From contig NZ_LN831058.1 in NCBI RefSeq assembly GCF_001375495.1, positions 124,001-188,000 of the forward strand: 64,000 nucleotides of DNA, given 5' to 3'. The notes below the pieces were generated by a model. It made no database searches and was not told where the DNA came from. It was given only the letters and a program-made list of their open reading frames with translations. The position numbers and the translations under genes are program-made. The stretch comes from Flaviflexus massiliensis. Its GTDB lineage: Bacteria > Actinomycetota > Actinomycetes > Actinomycetales > Actinomycetaceae. Below are positions 17,490-27,262 of the stretch, one piece after another (positions within the stretch are counted from its first letter, which is position 1; each line of letters opens with the position of its first letter).

Positions 17490-20065
17490 GAGTTAACCTC
17501 CGCAGTGATTGTCACGATGCCGCCGGGGGCCGTTCCCAGGTCTGCGACGTGGCAGGCTGGGGACTTCTTCGGTAGCCACACAACCCGGTCGGGCATGTGC
17601 GACAGCACAACCGGAACGGTGATGGAACCGGTCTTTCCGGTCACGGTGATGAGCGAGTCGCGTTCGATTCTGAGTTCCTTCGCGGTCTCGGGCGAGATGC
17701 GTGCGATCGCGCGGTGCGCGGTTCCCGCCAGGTGCGGTTCGAAGTCCTGGAGGCGACCGTCGTCGATCATGAGATGCCAGGTGGACAGGACAGCTTCCGA
17801 CTTTGCGGGGGCCGGGATGGCGCCGCCAGCAACGCGGGGACGCTCGACGCGTGCCCCATCCCATTCGACAAGCTCACGGTATTCTTCGTGAACCGATTCG
17901 AGGGTGGGCAGGTCCAGGCTGTAACCGAGTTCTTCCGCGAGCTCTTCGAGAACCTGACGGTCCGTGAGGGCAGTGGAGGTCAGCACCTGACCGAAGGGGC
18001 GTTCGCGTCCCTCCCAGTTGATGAAGGTGCCGCCCTTTTCGACCGGGGGCGCGACGGGGAAGACCACATCGGCCTGGGCCGTGATGTTGGAGCGGCGCAC
18101 CTCGAGGGATATGACGAACGGGGCACTCTTCAGTGCCTCAGGTGCGAGCGCTGGCAGGTCAACCAGTTCGACACCTGCGGTGATGAGGGCGAGGTTGCCG
18201 GCCTGAGCTTCCTCGAGCATGCCAACCGTGTTGAGTCCGGCCACGTCGGTGATCGAATCGTTCCAGGTGACACCAGCATCGACGCGTGCCTGGCTGTCAG
18301 AGACGGGACGTCCGCCGGGCAGCAGGAACGGGACTGCACCGGCCTCGAGGGCGGCACGGTCACCGGCGCGGCGGGGTACCCAGGCGATGCGGGCACCGGT
18401 ACGCTCGGCAAGGTCGAGAACAGCCGTGAGGGTTCCGGGGGTTTCGGAGGCGCGTTCACCCACGAGGATGACACCGCCGTTCAGGCGCTCTGCCAGCACC
18501 TTGAGGTGTTCACGATCCGAGTTCTCGGAGACCGCATTGAGCACCTGGGGTTCGGTTCCCGGGGCTGCCGTCACGAGCGTGCCCGCCATCTTCAGCGTGC
18601 CGCGCGTCGCAAAGGGTGCGAGAACGGAGACTGAGGTGGTCTTGGCACGCACGCCCTTGCGCAGGCGCAGGAAGATGGAGCCGCACTCTTCTTCGGCCTC
18701 GAGACCAACGAGGAGCACGTGCTTCGCATTCTCGATCTCGCGGTAGGTGACGCCCAGCCCGGTGCCGACAACGCTTGAGGCGAGGAACCTGTCCTCTTCC
18801 TCCGTTGTTTCACGGGTGCGGAAGTCAATGTTGTTGGTCTTGAGGACCGTGCGAGCGAACTTCGAGTACGCGTAGGAGTCTTCCAACGGCAGGCGACCAC
18901 CGGTGAGAATACCGGCCTTGCCGGCCTTCTCGAGTCCGCGTGCTGCCACGTCCATCGCATCCGCCCACGAGGTGGGAACGAGCGCACCGTTCTCGTCACG
19001 CACGTGCGGGACGGTGATGCGATCATCACCGTTCTGCCAGCGGAACGCGAAACGGTCCTTGTCGGTGATCCACTCTTCGTTCACCTCGGGATCGTTGCCG
19101 GCGAGGCGCCGCATGACCGTGCCGCGACGGAAGTCAACGCGAATGTCCGAACCGGACGCATCGTGCTCGGTCACCGAGGGGACGGACACGAGGTCGAAGG
19201 GGCGGGCACGGAACCGGTAGGTTGCCGAGGTCAGTGCACCAACCGGGCAGATCTGAATGGTGTTACCGGAGAAGTAGGAGGAGAAGGGACGTCCCGACTC
19301 GTCCAGCTCAGCATCCCCGATCGGGCCGGGTGCGTGACCGACCATGAGGCCGGCTTCGCCGTGCGGACCGGAGTTCTGTTCGTCCAGCACCTGCGTGGGT
19401 ACGCCATCGCCCGAATCGAAATCGAGGATCGAGGCGTCGAAGTTACCAATCTGGGAGCCGTGCAGTCCGTGCACCTCGTAGCCCGCGCTACCGCCACCAC
19501 GTCCCTGCAGCTGGATGAACGCGTCGCCCGCGATCTCCGACTGGAAGCGCGTGCAACGCTGGCACAGAATGCAGCGGTCGCGGTCGAGCAGGATCTGGCT
19601 GGAAACCTTGATCGGCTTCGGGAAGGTGCGCTTGATGTCGGTGAAGCGGGACTTGCCGCGTCCGTCCGACATTGCTTGGTTCTGGAGGGGGCATTCGCCA
19701 CCCTTGTCGCAGATCGGGCAGTCGAGCGGGTGGTTGATGAGCAGGAATTCCATGATTCCGTGCTGCGCCTTCTCCGACACTTCGGAGGTGGCCTGCGTGT
19801 AGACCTCCATGCCCGGGCTCACTGCTTCAGCGCAGGAAGCGACCGGCTTGGGGCCCTTCGCGAGGTTACCGTCGCGACCGGGGCGAGCAACCTCGACGAG
19901 GCACTGGCGGCATGCGCCAGCGGGCTTCAGAAGCGGGTGATCGCAGAAGCGGGGAATGCGGATGCCGGCCTGCTCGGCGGCACGAATAATCAGGGTTCCC
20001 TGGGGAACGCTGACATCCTGACCGTCTACCTTGATGTTGACAAGATCGGTTTCGGTCGCTGTCAT
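17486..20065 (-). CDS. nuoG: NADH-quinone oxidoreductase subunit G
   Basis: Largest peripheral-arm subunit, carrying one 2Fe-2S and several 4Fe-4S clusters between NuoF/E and NuoI. Cluster ligands are visible in the N-terminal third: CDHPLLKPAGACRQC, CPICDKGGECPLQNQ and CILCQRCTRFQ, then ICPVGALTS. The rest is a molybdopterin-oxidoreductase-like fold that no longer binds molybdenum. I start at the ATG at 20063-20065 (MTATETDLVNI, 859 residues), which overlaps the nuoF stop as ATGA. The longer frame is nuoF read out of frame. Confidence 0.95.
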   Translation of the reverse strand: MTATETDLVNIKVDGQDVSVPQGTLIIRAAEQAGIRIPRFCDHPLLKPAGACRQCLVEVARPGRDGNLAKGPKPVASCAEAVSPGMEVYTQATSEVSEKAQHGIMEFLLINHPLDCPICDKGGECPLQNQAMSDGRGKSRFTDIKRTFPKPIKVSSQILLDRDRCILCQRCTRFQSEIAGDAFIQLQGRGGGSAGYEVHGLHGSQIGNFDASILDFDSGDGVPTQVLDEQNSGPHGEAGLMVGHAPGPIGDAELDESGRPFSSYFSGNTIQICPVGALTSATYRFRARPFDLVSVPSVTEHDASGSDIRVDFRRGTVMRRLAGNDPEVNEEWITDKDRFAFRWQNGDDRITVPHVRDENGALVPTSWADAMDVAARGLEKAGKAGILTGGRLPLEDSYAYSKFARTVLKTNNIDFRTRETTEEEDRFLASSVVGTGLGVTYREIENAKHVLLVGLEAEEECGSIFLRLRKGVRAKTTSVSVLAPFATRGTLKMAGTLVTAAPGTEPQVLNAVSENSDREHLKVLAERLNGGVILVGERASETPGTLTAVLDLAERTGARIAWVPRRAGDRAALEAGAVPFLLPGGRPVSDSQARVDAGVTWNDSITDVAGLNTVGMLEEAQAGNLALITAGVELVDLPALAPEALKSAPFVISLEVRRSNITAQADVVFPVAPPVEKGGTFINWEGRERPFGQVLTSTALTDRQVLEELAEELGYSLDLPTLESVHEEYRELVEWDGARVERPRVAGGAIPAPAKSEAVLSTWHLMIDDGRLQDFEPHLAGTAHRAIARISPETAKELRIERDSLITVTGKTGSITVPVVLSHMPDRVVWLPKKSPACHVADLGTAPGGIVTITAEVNS

Positions 20066-21390
20066 GAGACACCTACTTCGGAGAAGAGTGCGGACTTTTC
20101 GTACGGGAACAGTTCCCAAGCCGGCGTGGAGAGGCCCTGCTCGAATTCCTCCCGGAACCTGGTGATGCCGGACTGGATCGGGACTGCGGCAGCGTCGCCG
20201 AGGGCGCAGAAGGAACGGCCTGCAATGTTGCCCGCGATTTCGTACAGCATGTCGATATCGGTGGGCTGGCCCTTGCCCGCTTCGAGGCGGTGCATGACTT
20301 GACGCATCCAGAACGTGCCCTCGCGGCAGGGCGTGCACTTGCCGCACGATTCGTGCTGGTAGAAGTCGGTCCAGCCGCGCACAACGCGAACAACCGACGT
20401 CGTTTCGTCGAAGATCTGCAGGGCTCGGGTGGCGAGCATGGAGCCGGCTGCCGCGACTTCCTCGTAGCCGAGGGGAACGTCGAGTTCTTCGGGGCCGAGA
20501 ATCGCGGTGGAGGAGCCACCGGGGGTCCAGAACTTCAGTTCGTGACCTTCCCGGATACCTCCCGCCATGTCCAGCAGTTCCCGCAGGGTAATGCCGAACG
20601 ATGCCTCGTACTGGCCGGGGTTCTTCACGTGACCGGACAGCGAGAAGAGGCCGTGGCCCTTCGAGCGTTCCGTGCCCATGGAGGCGAACCAGTCCGAACC
20701 GTTGCGGACAATGCCGGGAACGGAAGCGATAGTTTCGACGTTGTTGATGACTGTGGGGCGAGCCAGGTAACCCTGCGCTGCCGGGAACGGCGGCTTCAGG
20801 CGCGGCTGGCCGCGGCGTCCCTCGAGCGAATCAAGGAGAGCGGTTTCCTCGCCGCAGATGTAGGCACCGGCACCGGCATGGACCGTGATGTCAATGTCGT
20901 AGTCGCCGTTCGGGCCAACACCCTTGCCGATCAGGCCAGCATCGTAGGCTTCGCGGACCGCAGCCATGAGGCGGCGGTAGACGTGCACGGTTTCACCACG
21001 CAGGTACACAAAGCCGTGATGTCCGCCAATCGCGCGGAGGCAAATCGCCATGCCTTCGACGAGAGCATGGGGGTTGGCCATGAGCGTGGGAATGTCCTTG
21101 CACGTGCCGGGCTCGGATTCGTCAGCGTTGACAACGAGGTAGCGGGGGCCACCGTCGGCCGGGGGCAGGAACGACCACTTGAGGCCGGTCGGGAAGCCGG
21201 CGCCACCGCGTCCGCGCAGGCCGGAAGCCTTGACGATTTCGGTGAGTTCACCCTCCCCGTATCCCCAGGCTTTTGCGAGCCCCTCGTAGCCGCCGTGCTG
21301 GCGGTACGTGTCGAGCTTCCATGACTGCGGAGCATCCCAAATGTTTGAGATCACCGGAGCCAGTGTCGCGGAATGAGATTGCTCAGTCAC
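20062..21390 (-). CDS. nuoF: NADH-quinone oxidoreductase subunit F
   Basis: NADH-binding flavoprotein of complex I. The glycine-rich FMN/NADH motif GRGGAGFPTGLKWSF (about residues 59-73), YICGEETALLDSLEG and the 4Fe-4S motif ESCGKCTPCREG are all present. 442 residues. It begins 2 bases after the nuoE stop and overlaps nuoG by 4 bases. Confidence 0.96.
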   Translation of the reverse strand: MTEQSHSATLAPVISNIWDAPQSWKLDTYRQHGGYEGLAKAWGYGEGELTEIVKASGLRGRGGAGFPTGLKWSFLPPADGGPRYLVVNADESEPGTCKDIPTLMANPHALVEGMAICLRAIGGHHGFVYLRGETVHVYRRLMAAVREAYDAGLIGKGVGPNGDYDIDITVHAGAGAYICGEETALLDSLEGRRGQPRLKPPFPAAQGYLARPTVINNVETIASVPGIVRNGSDWFASMGTERSKGHGLFSLSGHVKNPGQYEASFGITLRELLDMAGGIREGHELKFWTPGGSSTAILGPEELDVPLGYEEVAAAGSMLATRALQIFDETTSVVRVVRGWTDFYQHESCGKCTPCREGTFWMRQVMHRLEAGKGQPTDIDMLYEIAGNIAGRSFCALGDAAAVPIQSGITRFREEFEQGLSTPAWELFPYEKSALFSEVGVS

Positions 21391-21392
21391 CG

Positions 21393-22067
21393 TTACTCCT
21401 CCCCTACTACTGCGGGCGCGGACCAGCCGTGCTCGCGTGCCAGCTTGAGACCGGCGAGTGCTTGTGGGCCGGCGCCCGGACCTTCATCAACCAGGCCGTC
21501 CTCGAACCCTGCCAGAGTGCGGGACACTTCCTTAAACGTGTGGACCTTGTTGGGGCCACGAGTCGGCTTCACGTCCTCACCGTTGGTGATCTTCGTGACC
21601 AGGTCGAGCGCGGAGGCTGGTGTCTGGTTGTCGAAGAATTCCCAGTTGACCATGATGACCGGGGCGTAGTCGCAGGCGGCATTGCATTCGAGCTGCTCGA
21701 GCGTGATCTTGCCGTCAGCTGTGGTCTGGTCGTGTCCGATACCGAGGTGCTCGGACAGCTTGTCCCAGATGATGTCGCCACCCATGACCGCGCACAGCGC
21801 GTTCGTGCACACACCAACGTTGTATTCGCCATTGGGGCGGCGCCGGTACTGCGAGTAGAAGGTCGCAACCGCGGACACCTCGGCGCGGGTCAGTGCGAGC
21901 ACGTCGGCGCAGAGGGCGATGCCGCGGGGCGACACGTAGCCATCTTCCGACTGGATGAGGTGCAGCATCGGCAGGAGCGCGGATCGATCATCCGGGTACC
22001 TGGCAATAATCTGTGCCATGTCGGCGCGGAGTCGGGCTTCGACTTCCGCATCAAAACGCTTAGACAT
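21393..22067 (-). CDS. nuoE: NADH-quinone oxidoreductase subunit E
   Basis: Thioredoxin-fold subunit with a 2Fe-2S cluster (N1a) partnering NuoF. The four cysteine ligands are in CTNALC and ECNAACDYAP. 224 residues. The last 30 residues extend beyond the common core, as in other actinobacterial NuoE. The ATG shares one base with the nuoD stop. Confidence 0.95.
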   Translation of the reverse strand: MSKRFDAEVEARLRADMAQIIARYPDDRSALLPMLHLIQSEDGYVSPRGIALCADVLALTRAEVSAVATFYSQYRRRPNGEYNVGVCTNALCAVMGGDIIWDKLSEHLGIGHDQTTADGKITLEQLECNAACDYAPVIMVNWEFFDNQTPASALDLVTKITNGEDVKPTRGPNKVHTFKEVSRTLAGFEDGLVDEGPGAGPQALAGLKLAREHGWSAPAVVGEE

Positions 22068-23422
22068 TAGCGATCAACGCCTCCCATCACCGGGTCGATC
22101 GATGCGAGGGCAATGATGACGTCGGACAGCATGCCGCCCTCACTCATCATTCCCAGGGACTGTAGGTTCGAGAAGCCCGGGTCGCGGAAGTGCGCACGAT
22201 AGGGCCTGGTACCACCCGCGGAAACGAGGTGCACACCGAGGGCGCCCTTCGCGTGCTCAACGAGCTGGTAGGTCTGACCGGCCGGCACGGAGAAGCCTTC
22301 GGTCACGAGCTTGAAGTGGTGGATGAGCGACTCCATCGAGTCGTTCATGATCTCCTTGATGTGCTCGTACGACTGGCCCTGGCCGTCGTTTCCGAGCGAC
22401 ATCTTCGCCGGCCACGCAATCTTCGGGTTCTCGATCATGACCGGTTCGCCGGCGGACTCTTCCAGTTCCTCGAGCACCTGGTAGACGATGTGGAGAGATT
22501 CGAAGCACTCTTCGAAACGGAGGACCGCTCGGTTGTAGGCGTCCGACTTGTCCTTGACCGGAACGTTGAACTCGTAGTTCTCGTAGCCACAGTAGGGCTG
22601 GGTCTTTCGCAGGTCGAAGGGCAGGCCCGCTGCTCGCAGGTTCGGTCCGGTCATGCCGAGCGCGAGCATGCCCGACAGGGACATGGTCGCGATATCGACG
22701 TGGCGGGCCTTGAAGATGGGGTTCTCCATGACCACGTCCATCATTTCCTCCAGGGTCGCCTTGACCTTTGGGAGGAGTTCACGCGCGTAGGCGATCGTGT
22801 CGTCGGGCAGATCGTCCGGCAAACCGCCCGGGCGCACGTAGGAGTGGTTCATGCGCAGGCCCGTGATGTGTTCGAAGATGCGGAGGATCTCTTCACGCCC
22901 GCGGAAGGCGAGCGTCATCATCGTTGTCGCACCGAGCTCGTTGTTCGAGGTACCGATCGCGAGCATGTGGGACGCAATCCTGTTGAGTTCCATGAGGAAT
23001 ACGCGGATCTGAGAGGCGCGGCGCGGGATCTGGTCGGTGATGCCGAGCAGCTTCTCGATGGCGAGCGCGTAGCCCACTTCCTGGAAGAAGGGAGCCACGT
23101 AGTCCATGCGGGTGCAGTATGCGACGCCCTGCACCCAGTTGCGGTACTCCATGTTCTTTTCGATACCCGTGTGGAGGTATCCGGTCGACGAACGGAGCTC
23201 GCGTACGTATTCGCCGTCAAGTTCGAGCAGCAGGCGGAAAACGCCGTGCGTGGAGGGGTGAACGGGACCCATGTTGACGACGATGCGTTCTTCACCGAGA
23301 CGCTCAGCTTCGGCCGTCAGGTCCGACCAGTCGCCACCCTGAGCGTGATGCTGGGGTGCCGAGTTCAGGTCTTCATCGGTTGCACCACCGGTGGCGTGGA
23401 ACCGGGAATCTGTCGAAGTCAT
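22067..23422 (-). CDS. nuoD: NADH-quinone oxidoreductase subunit D
   Basis: 49-kDa-type subunit that lines the quinone site with NuoB. The signature [14 protein letters not shown] (about residue 49), the quinone-site region and the C-terminal DPVMGGVDR ending are visible. 451 residues, with about 40 polar residues before the conserved core. It shares one base with nuoC upstream and nuoE downstream. Confidence 0.96.
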   Translation of the reverse strand: MTSTDSRFHATGGATDEDLNSAPQHHAQGGDWSDLTAEAERLGEERIVVNMGPVHPSTHGVFRLLLELDGEYVRELRSSTGYLHTGIEKNMEYRNWVQGVAYCTRMDYVAPFFQEVGYALAIEKLLGITDQIPRRASQIRVFLMELNRIASHMLAIGTSNNELGATTMMTLAFRGREEILRIFEHITGLRMNHSYVRPGGLPDDLPDDTIAYARELLPKVKATLEEMMDVVMENPIFKARHVDIATMSLSGMLALGMTGPNLRAAGLPFDLRKTQPYCGYENYEFNVPVKDKSDAYNRAVLRFEECFESLHIVYQVLEELEESAGEPVMIENPKIAWPAKMSLGNDGQGQSYEHIKEIMNDSMESLIHHFKLVTEGFSVPAGQTYQLVEHAKGALGVHLVSAGGTRPYRAHFRDPGFSNLQSLGMMSEGGMLSDVIIALASIDPVMGGVDR

Positions 23423-24120
23423 CAGTTGTAGCTCCTACGAGTGTCCGGCGGCGGAACAACCGCGCCCTTGTATTCGACGGGGATACCACCGAGCGGGTAG
23501 TCCTTGCGCTGCGGGTGGCCCACCCAGTCGTCTGGCATGGCGGTGCGGGTGAGGCCCGGGTGATCGTCGAAGACGATGCCCATGAGGTCCCATGCTTCGC
23601 GCTCGTGCCAGTCATTACCGGGGTATACGCCCGTCAGTGTTGGCATGTGCGGATCGTCGTCCGAGCACACCACTTCCATTGCGATCTGACGGTTGTGGGT
23701 GATAGAGAACAGTGCCGTGTAGGCATGCAGTTCGCGACCCTTGTCTTCCGGGTAGTGCACGGCGGAGGTTCCGAGGCACAGTTCGAAGCGCAAATCCTGG
23801 TCATCACGGAGCATTCGTGCCACGAGCGGCGAATGCTCCTTCGCGATGAAGAGGATGAGCTGTCCGCGGTCAACAACGACCTTCTCGATGGCGCTCTCGG
23901 GATTCACTCCCGCTGCCGACAGTAGTTCCACCAGGATGTCGACGACGTCGTCGAACCAGGAGCCATACGGACGCTGCGCGGCGGGCGAGACGGTGACGGT
24001 GCGGCGCATAGTGCCGAACCCGGAGGTGTCTCCGGAGTCCTGGACTCCCCACTGGCCCTGGGTGGTGGCAATAATGTCCAGTTCGGGGCGTCCACCACGC
24101 GCAAGTTCATTGTCGGTCAC
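23422..24120 (-). CDS. nuoC: NADH-quinone oxidoreductase subunit C
   Basis: 30-kDa-type peripheral subunit of complex I. The family motif [18 protein letters not shown] followed by [15 protein letters not shown] is clear near residues 160-200. 232 residues, separate from NuoD rather than fused as in E. coli. The start overlaps the nuoB stop by 4 bases. Confidence 0.95.
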   Translation of the reverse strand: MTDNELARGGRPELDIIATTQGQWGVQDSGDTSGFGTMRRTVTVSPAAQRPYGSWFDDVVDILVELLSAAGVNPESAIEKVVVDRGQLILFIAKEHSPLVARMLRDDQDLRFELCLGTSAVHYPEDKGRELHAYTALFSITHNRQIAMEVVCSDDDPHMPTLTGVYPGNDWHEREAWDLMGIVFDDHPGLTRTAMPDDWVGHPQRKDYPLGGIPVEYKGAVVPPPDTRRSYN

Positions 24121-24674
24121 GCGAGCAGTCCCTTCATTTCGTGAGTTGGTGTGGCTTCGAGAGCGGCCTGCTCAGCGCGGCGCGCAACTTCCTTGCGGTG
24201 CCCGAAGAATTTCTCCTGGCTCGATAGCTTGCGCAGTTCGAGAACGGAGTTGATGAGCATCTCGGGCCGGGGAGGGCAACCGGGCAGGTAAATATCGACC
24301 GGAACAATGTGGTCGACGCCCTGGACGATCGCGTAGTTGTTGAACATGCCGCCAGAGGAAGCGCAAACACCCATGGAAATTACCCACTTCGGGTCCGCCA
24401 TCTGGTCGTAGATGTTACGAACCACGGGTGCCATGCGGTGGCTGACACGACCGGACACGATCATGACGTCAGCGTGGCGGGGCGAGGCGCGGAACACTTC
24501 CAGTCCGAAGCGAGCCATGTCAAAGCGCGGGGTACCCGCAGCCATCATTTCGATAGCGCAACATGCAAGACCCATCGTGACCGGCCACTGGGAACGGGAG
24601 CGTCCCCAGCCAGCGATTGCTTCGATGGTGGTCAGCATGATGCCGGCGCCACCATCGTCATGCGAGTGTGCCAT
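24117..24674 (-). CDS. nuoB: NADH-quinone oxidoreductase subunit B
   Basis: Subunit that holds the terminal 4Fe-4S cluster N2, the electron donor to quinone. Cluster cysteines are in [23 protein letters not shown] and [10 protein letters not shown]. 185 residues, normal length. It lies 10 bases after nuoA. Confidence 0.96.
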   Translation of the reverse strand: MAHSHDDGGAGIMLTTIEAIAGWGRSRSQWPVTMGLACCAIEMMAAGTPRFDMARFGLEVFRASPRHADVMIVSGRVSHRMAPVVRNIYDQMADPKWVISMGVCASSGGMFNNYAIVQGVDHIVPVDIYLPGCPPRPEMLINSVLELRKLSSQEKFFGHRKEVARRAEQAALEATPTHEMKGLLA

Positions 24675-24684
24675 GTTTATCTCC

Positions 24685-25062
24685 TCAGTCCCATTCCAGG
24701 CCGCCGCGGCGCCATTCGTAAACGAACGGCACGGTGATCAGGAAAATGAAGGTCAGAATTGCGATAAGCCCGAAGGCTCCCAATTTCTCGAAAGAAACCG
24801 CCCAGGGGTACAGGAACACCACTTCGATATCGAAGATGATGAACGTCATGGCGGTCAGGTAGTACTTGATGGGGAAGCGCCCAGCCGTTCCCGCATTCGG
24901 AGTTGGCTCAACACCGCACTCGTAGTTCGCGAGCTTTACCCGGTTGTAGCGCTTCGGGCCAAGCAGACCGGTTCCCACGAGACCACCGACGGCGACAACT
25001 AACGCCAGAATGATCATGAGGAGTATCGGGGTATAGGTGTTCATTTCGCCTCCGTTGGACAA
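24685..25062 (-). CDS. nuoA: NADH-quinone oxidoreductase subunit A
   Basis: First gene of the complex I operon. Three membrane helices in 125 residues, with the conserved [26 protein letters not shown] loop split across positions 47-72. GGAGG stands 5 bases before the ATG, so initiation is Shine-Dalgarno type, unlike many nearby genes. The promoter must lie in the 88-base gap to menJ or in the end of menJ; I could not pick a convincing pair of boxes there. Confidence 0.95.
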   Translation of the reverse strand: MSNGGEMNTYTPILLMIILALVVAVGGLVGTGLLGPKRYNRVKLANYECGVEPTPNAGTAGRFPIKYYLTAMTFIIFDIEVVFLYPWAVSFEKLGAFGLIAILTFIFLITVPFVYEWRRGGLEWD

Positions 25063-25150
25063 ATAATCTGCGGGCTGCCATCACCCGTCAGATTCACACT
25101 TCTAGCGTAGTCGGTAAAAACAGTGCATGTGGCGGTACGGTCAAAAGGGA

Positions 25151-26434
25151 TCAAGCGGACGGCACCACTTTCGTCATCGTCGTGATCAACTTGTCCATCC
25201 AGTCGCCATCCCTGCGGTCATAGCCATCGGACAGGAGCTTCATGACAAGCCTCATGAGAGTCGGCCTCGGCAGTCCGTAGTGGACGCACAGGTGCATGAT
25301 CTCCGGCCGTTCAATGAGGGAGGCAAAGATCCTGCCGAGCGAATAGTAGCCACCGAGTTCCGAACGCAACTCTGCGCTGTACTGGTGCATGACCCGATCC
25401 TGTTGGCCCAGGGTTCTGCGAGCAAGTGCCTGGTTGATGAAGTCGGCGGCGAGCCTGCCCGACTGCATCGCGTAGGCGATTCCCTCACCGTTGAAGGGGG
25501 ACACCATACCGCCCGCGTCACCCACCAGCAGCAGGCCGTTGTCATAGTGGGGTTTGCGGTTGAACGCCATCGGCAGTGCCGCGCCGCGGACCTGCCCGAC
25601 CTGGTTTTCCTTCGTGAATCCCCACTCTTCGGGAACGTTCTGCATCCACGTGTCGAACAGCTTGCGGTAGTCGATCCCGGTCGGCTTCGCGGTGGAAGAC
25701 AGCGAACCCAGTCCGACGTTGACGAGGCCGTTACCAAGGGGGAAGACCCAGCCGTATCCGGGCATGAGATTCGATTTGCCCGGCTCGCCCTCCCACAGCT
25801 CCAGATGCGATTCCATGATCGGCTCATCAGCACGCGGGGACTTGAAGTAGGTGCGGGTTGCGACCCCCATGGGCCGGTTGAATGTCTTTTCGCGACCGAC
25901 CGAGGTTGCGAGGCGAGCGGAGACACCTCCGGCGTCAATGACGAACGGTGCGTAGAAGCGCAGTGGGGGGCCCTTGCGGTCGGCTCCCTTGGGGCGTACC
26001 TCGACACCGATGATGCGGCCGGAGCGCTCGTGCACGATCGGTCCCGTGACTGTCATGTTCTGTCGCAGATCTGCACCCGACTCCGCGGCCTTCATGGCCA
26101 GGTCGTGGTCGAGATCCCCCCGGGCCCTCGCCATGCCGTACGACGGCACGGAAGCCAGTTCGGGCCAGGGCACCTCGATGCGGTGTCCCCCGCCGTGGGC
26201 TACGAGGGAATAGTTGCGGATCCACCCGTCGGTGTTGACACCCATGCGGATGATCTCGGCAACGGAACGGGGTGTGAGTCCATCTCCGCAGATTTTGTCG
26301 CGCGGGAACTCACCCTTTTCGAGTAGCAGAACTTTGCGACCAGCCTGCGCAAGGTAGTGCGCTGCTGCGGAGCCTCCCGGCCCGGCACCGACAACGATGG
26401 CATCCGCCTCACCGTCGAAGTTGATTCTTGACAC
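25151..26434 (-). CDS. menJ: Geranylgeranyl reductase family flavoprotein, probable menaquinone reductase MenJ
   Basis: FAD-dependent reductase, 427 residues. The N-terminal dinucleotide-binding motif VVGAGPGGSAAAHYLA is followed by KICGDGLTPRS and, near residue 290, the second FAD motif LLVGDAGGMVSPFNGEGI. In mycobacteria the homologue MenJ saturates one isoprene unit of the menaquinone tail. The position between nuo and menG supports that role here. The start is a GTG at 26432-26434 with AGGA 5-6 bases upstream. Geranylgeranyl-lipid reduction in another pathway is the main alternative. Confidence 0.85.
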   Translation of the reverse strand: MSRINFDGEADAIVVGAGPGGSAAAHYLAQAGRKVLLLEKGEFPRDKICGDGLTPRSVAEIIRMGVNTDGWIRNYSLVAHGGGHRIEVPWPELASVPSYGMARARGDLDHDLAMKAAESGADLRQNMTVTGPIVHERSGRIIGVEVRPKGADRKGPPLRFYAPFVIDAGGVSARLATSVGREKTFNRPMGVATRTYFKSPRADEPIMESHLELWEGEPGKSNLMPGYGWVFPLGNGLVNVGLGSLSSTAKPTGIDYRKLFDTWMQNVPEEWGFTKENQVGQVRGAALPMAFNRKPHYDNGLLLVGDAGGMVSPFNGEGIAYAMQSGRLAADFINQALARRTLGQQDRVMHQYSAELRSELGGYYSLGRIFASLIERPEIMHLCVHYGLPRPTLMRLVMKLLSDGYDRRDGDWMDKLITTMTKVVPSA

Positions 26435-26536
26435 GCTTGTCCTTTCACTACCGGCGATATCCTATCAGCGGATTTGTGCAAACATTCGAATCCCGGATGT
26501 GGTCATTTACCGAACGGGAACCTTGCTAAATAGGAA

Positions 26537-26551
26537 AATCGGACACCGATT
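26537..26551 (-). terminator. Weak stem-loop after menG
   Basis: AATCGG-ACA-CCGATT, 6 base pairs, directly after the menG stop on the minus strand. Possibly an attenuating or processing hairpin rather than a full terminator. Confidence 0.25.
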
Positions 26552-26554
26552 CAC

Positions 26555-27250
26555 CTACTCGGGTTTGGTTGCTCTGTGGAGTGCTACGATTCCGCCGCTG
26601 AGGTTCCGATATTGGACGCCGCGCCATCCGGCCTGCTGGACTCGGCGAGCAAAGTCTTTCTGGTTCGGCCAGGCCACAATCGACTCGGTCAGGTAGTCGT
26701 AGGCTTCCGAATCCGAAGACACGAGCGAGGAGAGGGCGGGCATGACCGTCCCCAGGTAGAAGTAGTACAGGGAGCGGAACGGAGCCCACGTGGGGGTGGA
26801 GAACTCGTTGACAACGAGAGTGCCGCCGGGGCGGACCACACGGAGCATTTCCCGCAGCGCCAGGTCCGGATCGTTAACGTTGCGCAGGCCGTAACTGATC
26901 GTCACGGCATCAAAAGTGTTGTCGGCAAAGGGAAGTGCCGTCGCATCCCCTGCCACAAAGTCCATTCCCGGCTGACGCTTCTTGCCGACCTGCACCATGC
27001 CGATCGAGAAGTCGAGGGCTACAACATCGGCGCCCGCCTTGGCATAAACCTCGGAGGAGGTACCTGTGCCGGCCGCGATATCGAGAACCTTCATTCCCGG
27101 CTTGATGTTGAGGGCTTCACGGACGGCTGCGCGCCAGACGTAGACCTGCCCCAGGCTCAGGACCGTATTGGTGACATCATATCGCTTGGCGACTTCATCA
27201 AACATTCCCGCTACTTCGCGCGGATCTTTTTTCAGGGTGGCTCGACTCAT
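26555..27250 (-). CDS. menG: Demethylmenaquinone methyltransferase
   Basis: S-adenosylmethionine-dependent C-methyltransferase for the last ring step of menaquinone synthesis (UbiE/COQ5 family). Visible motifs are [19 protein letters not shown] near the N-terminus, the SAM-binding [20 protein letters not shown], and the family signature [25 protein letters not shown] use the ATG at 27248-27250 (231 residues) rather than the one 24 bases upstream, because CATAAT lies exactly 6 bases before it. It is transcribed away from menF, with only 9 bases between the two chosen starts. Confidence 0.93.
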   Translation of the reverse strand: MSRATLKKDPREVAGMFDEVAKRYDVTNTVLSLGQVYVWRAAVREALNIKPGMKVLDIAAGTGTSSEVYAKAGADVVALDFSIGMVQVGKKRQPGMDFVAGDATALPFADNTFDAVTISYGLRNVNDPDLALREMLRVVRPGGTLVVNEFSTPTWAPFRSLYYFYLGTVMPALSSLVSSDSEAYDYLTESIVAWPNQKDFARRVQQAGWRGVQYRNLSGGIVALHRATKPE

Positions 27251-27262
27251 AACTCCATTATG
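27251..27262 (-). promoter_or_regulatory. -10 element and leaderless-type start for menG
   Basis: Minus-strand CATAAT (27257-27262) stands 6 bases before the menG ATG. The box overlaps the chosen menF start codon (27260), so transcription of the two divergent genes should interfere. Confidence 0.5.

Noticed and set aside
26576-27259. Long N-terminal extension of the menF frame
   Set aside because: It lies wholly antisense to menG and adds sequence unlike isochorismate synthase.
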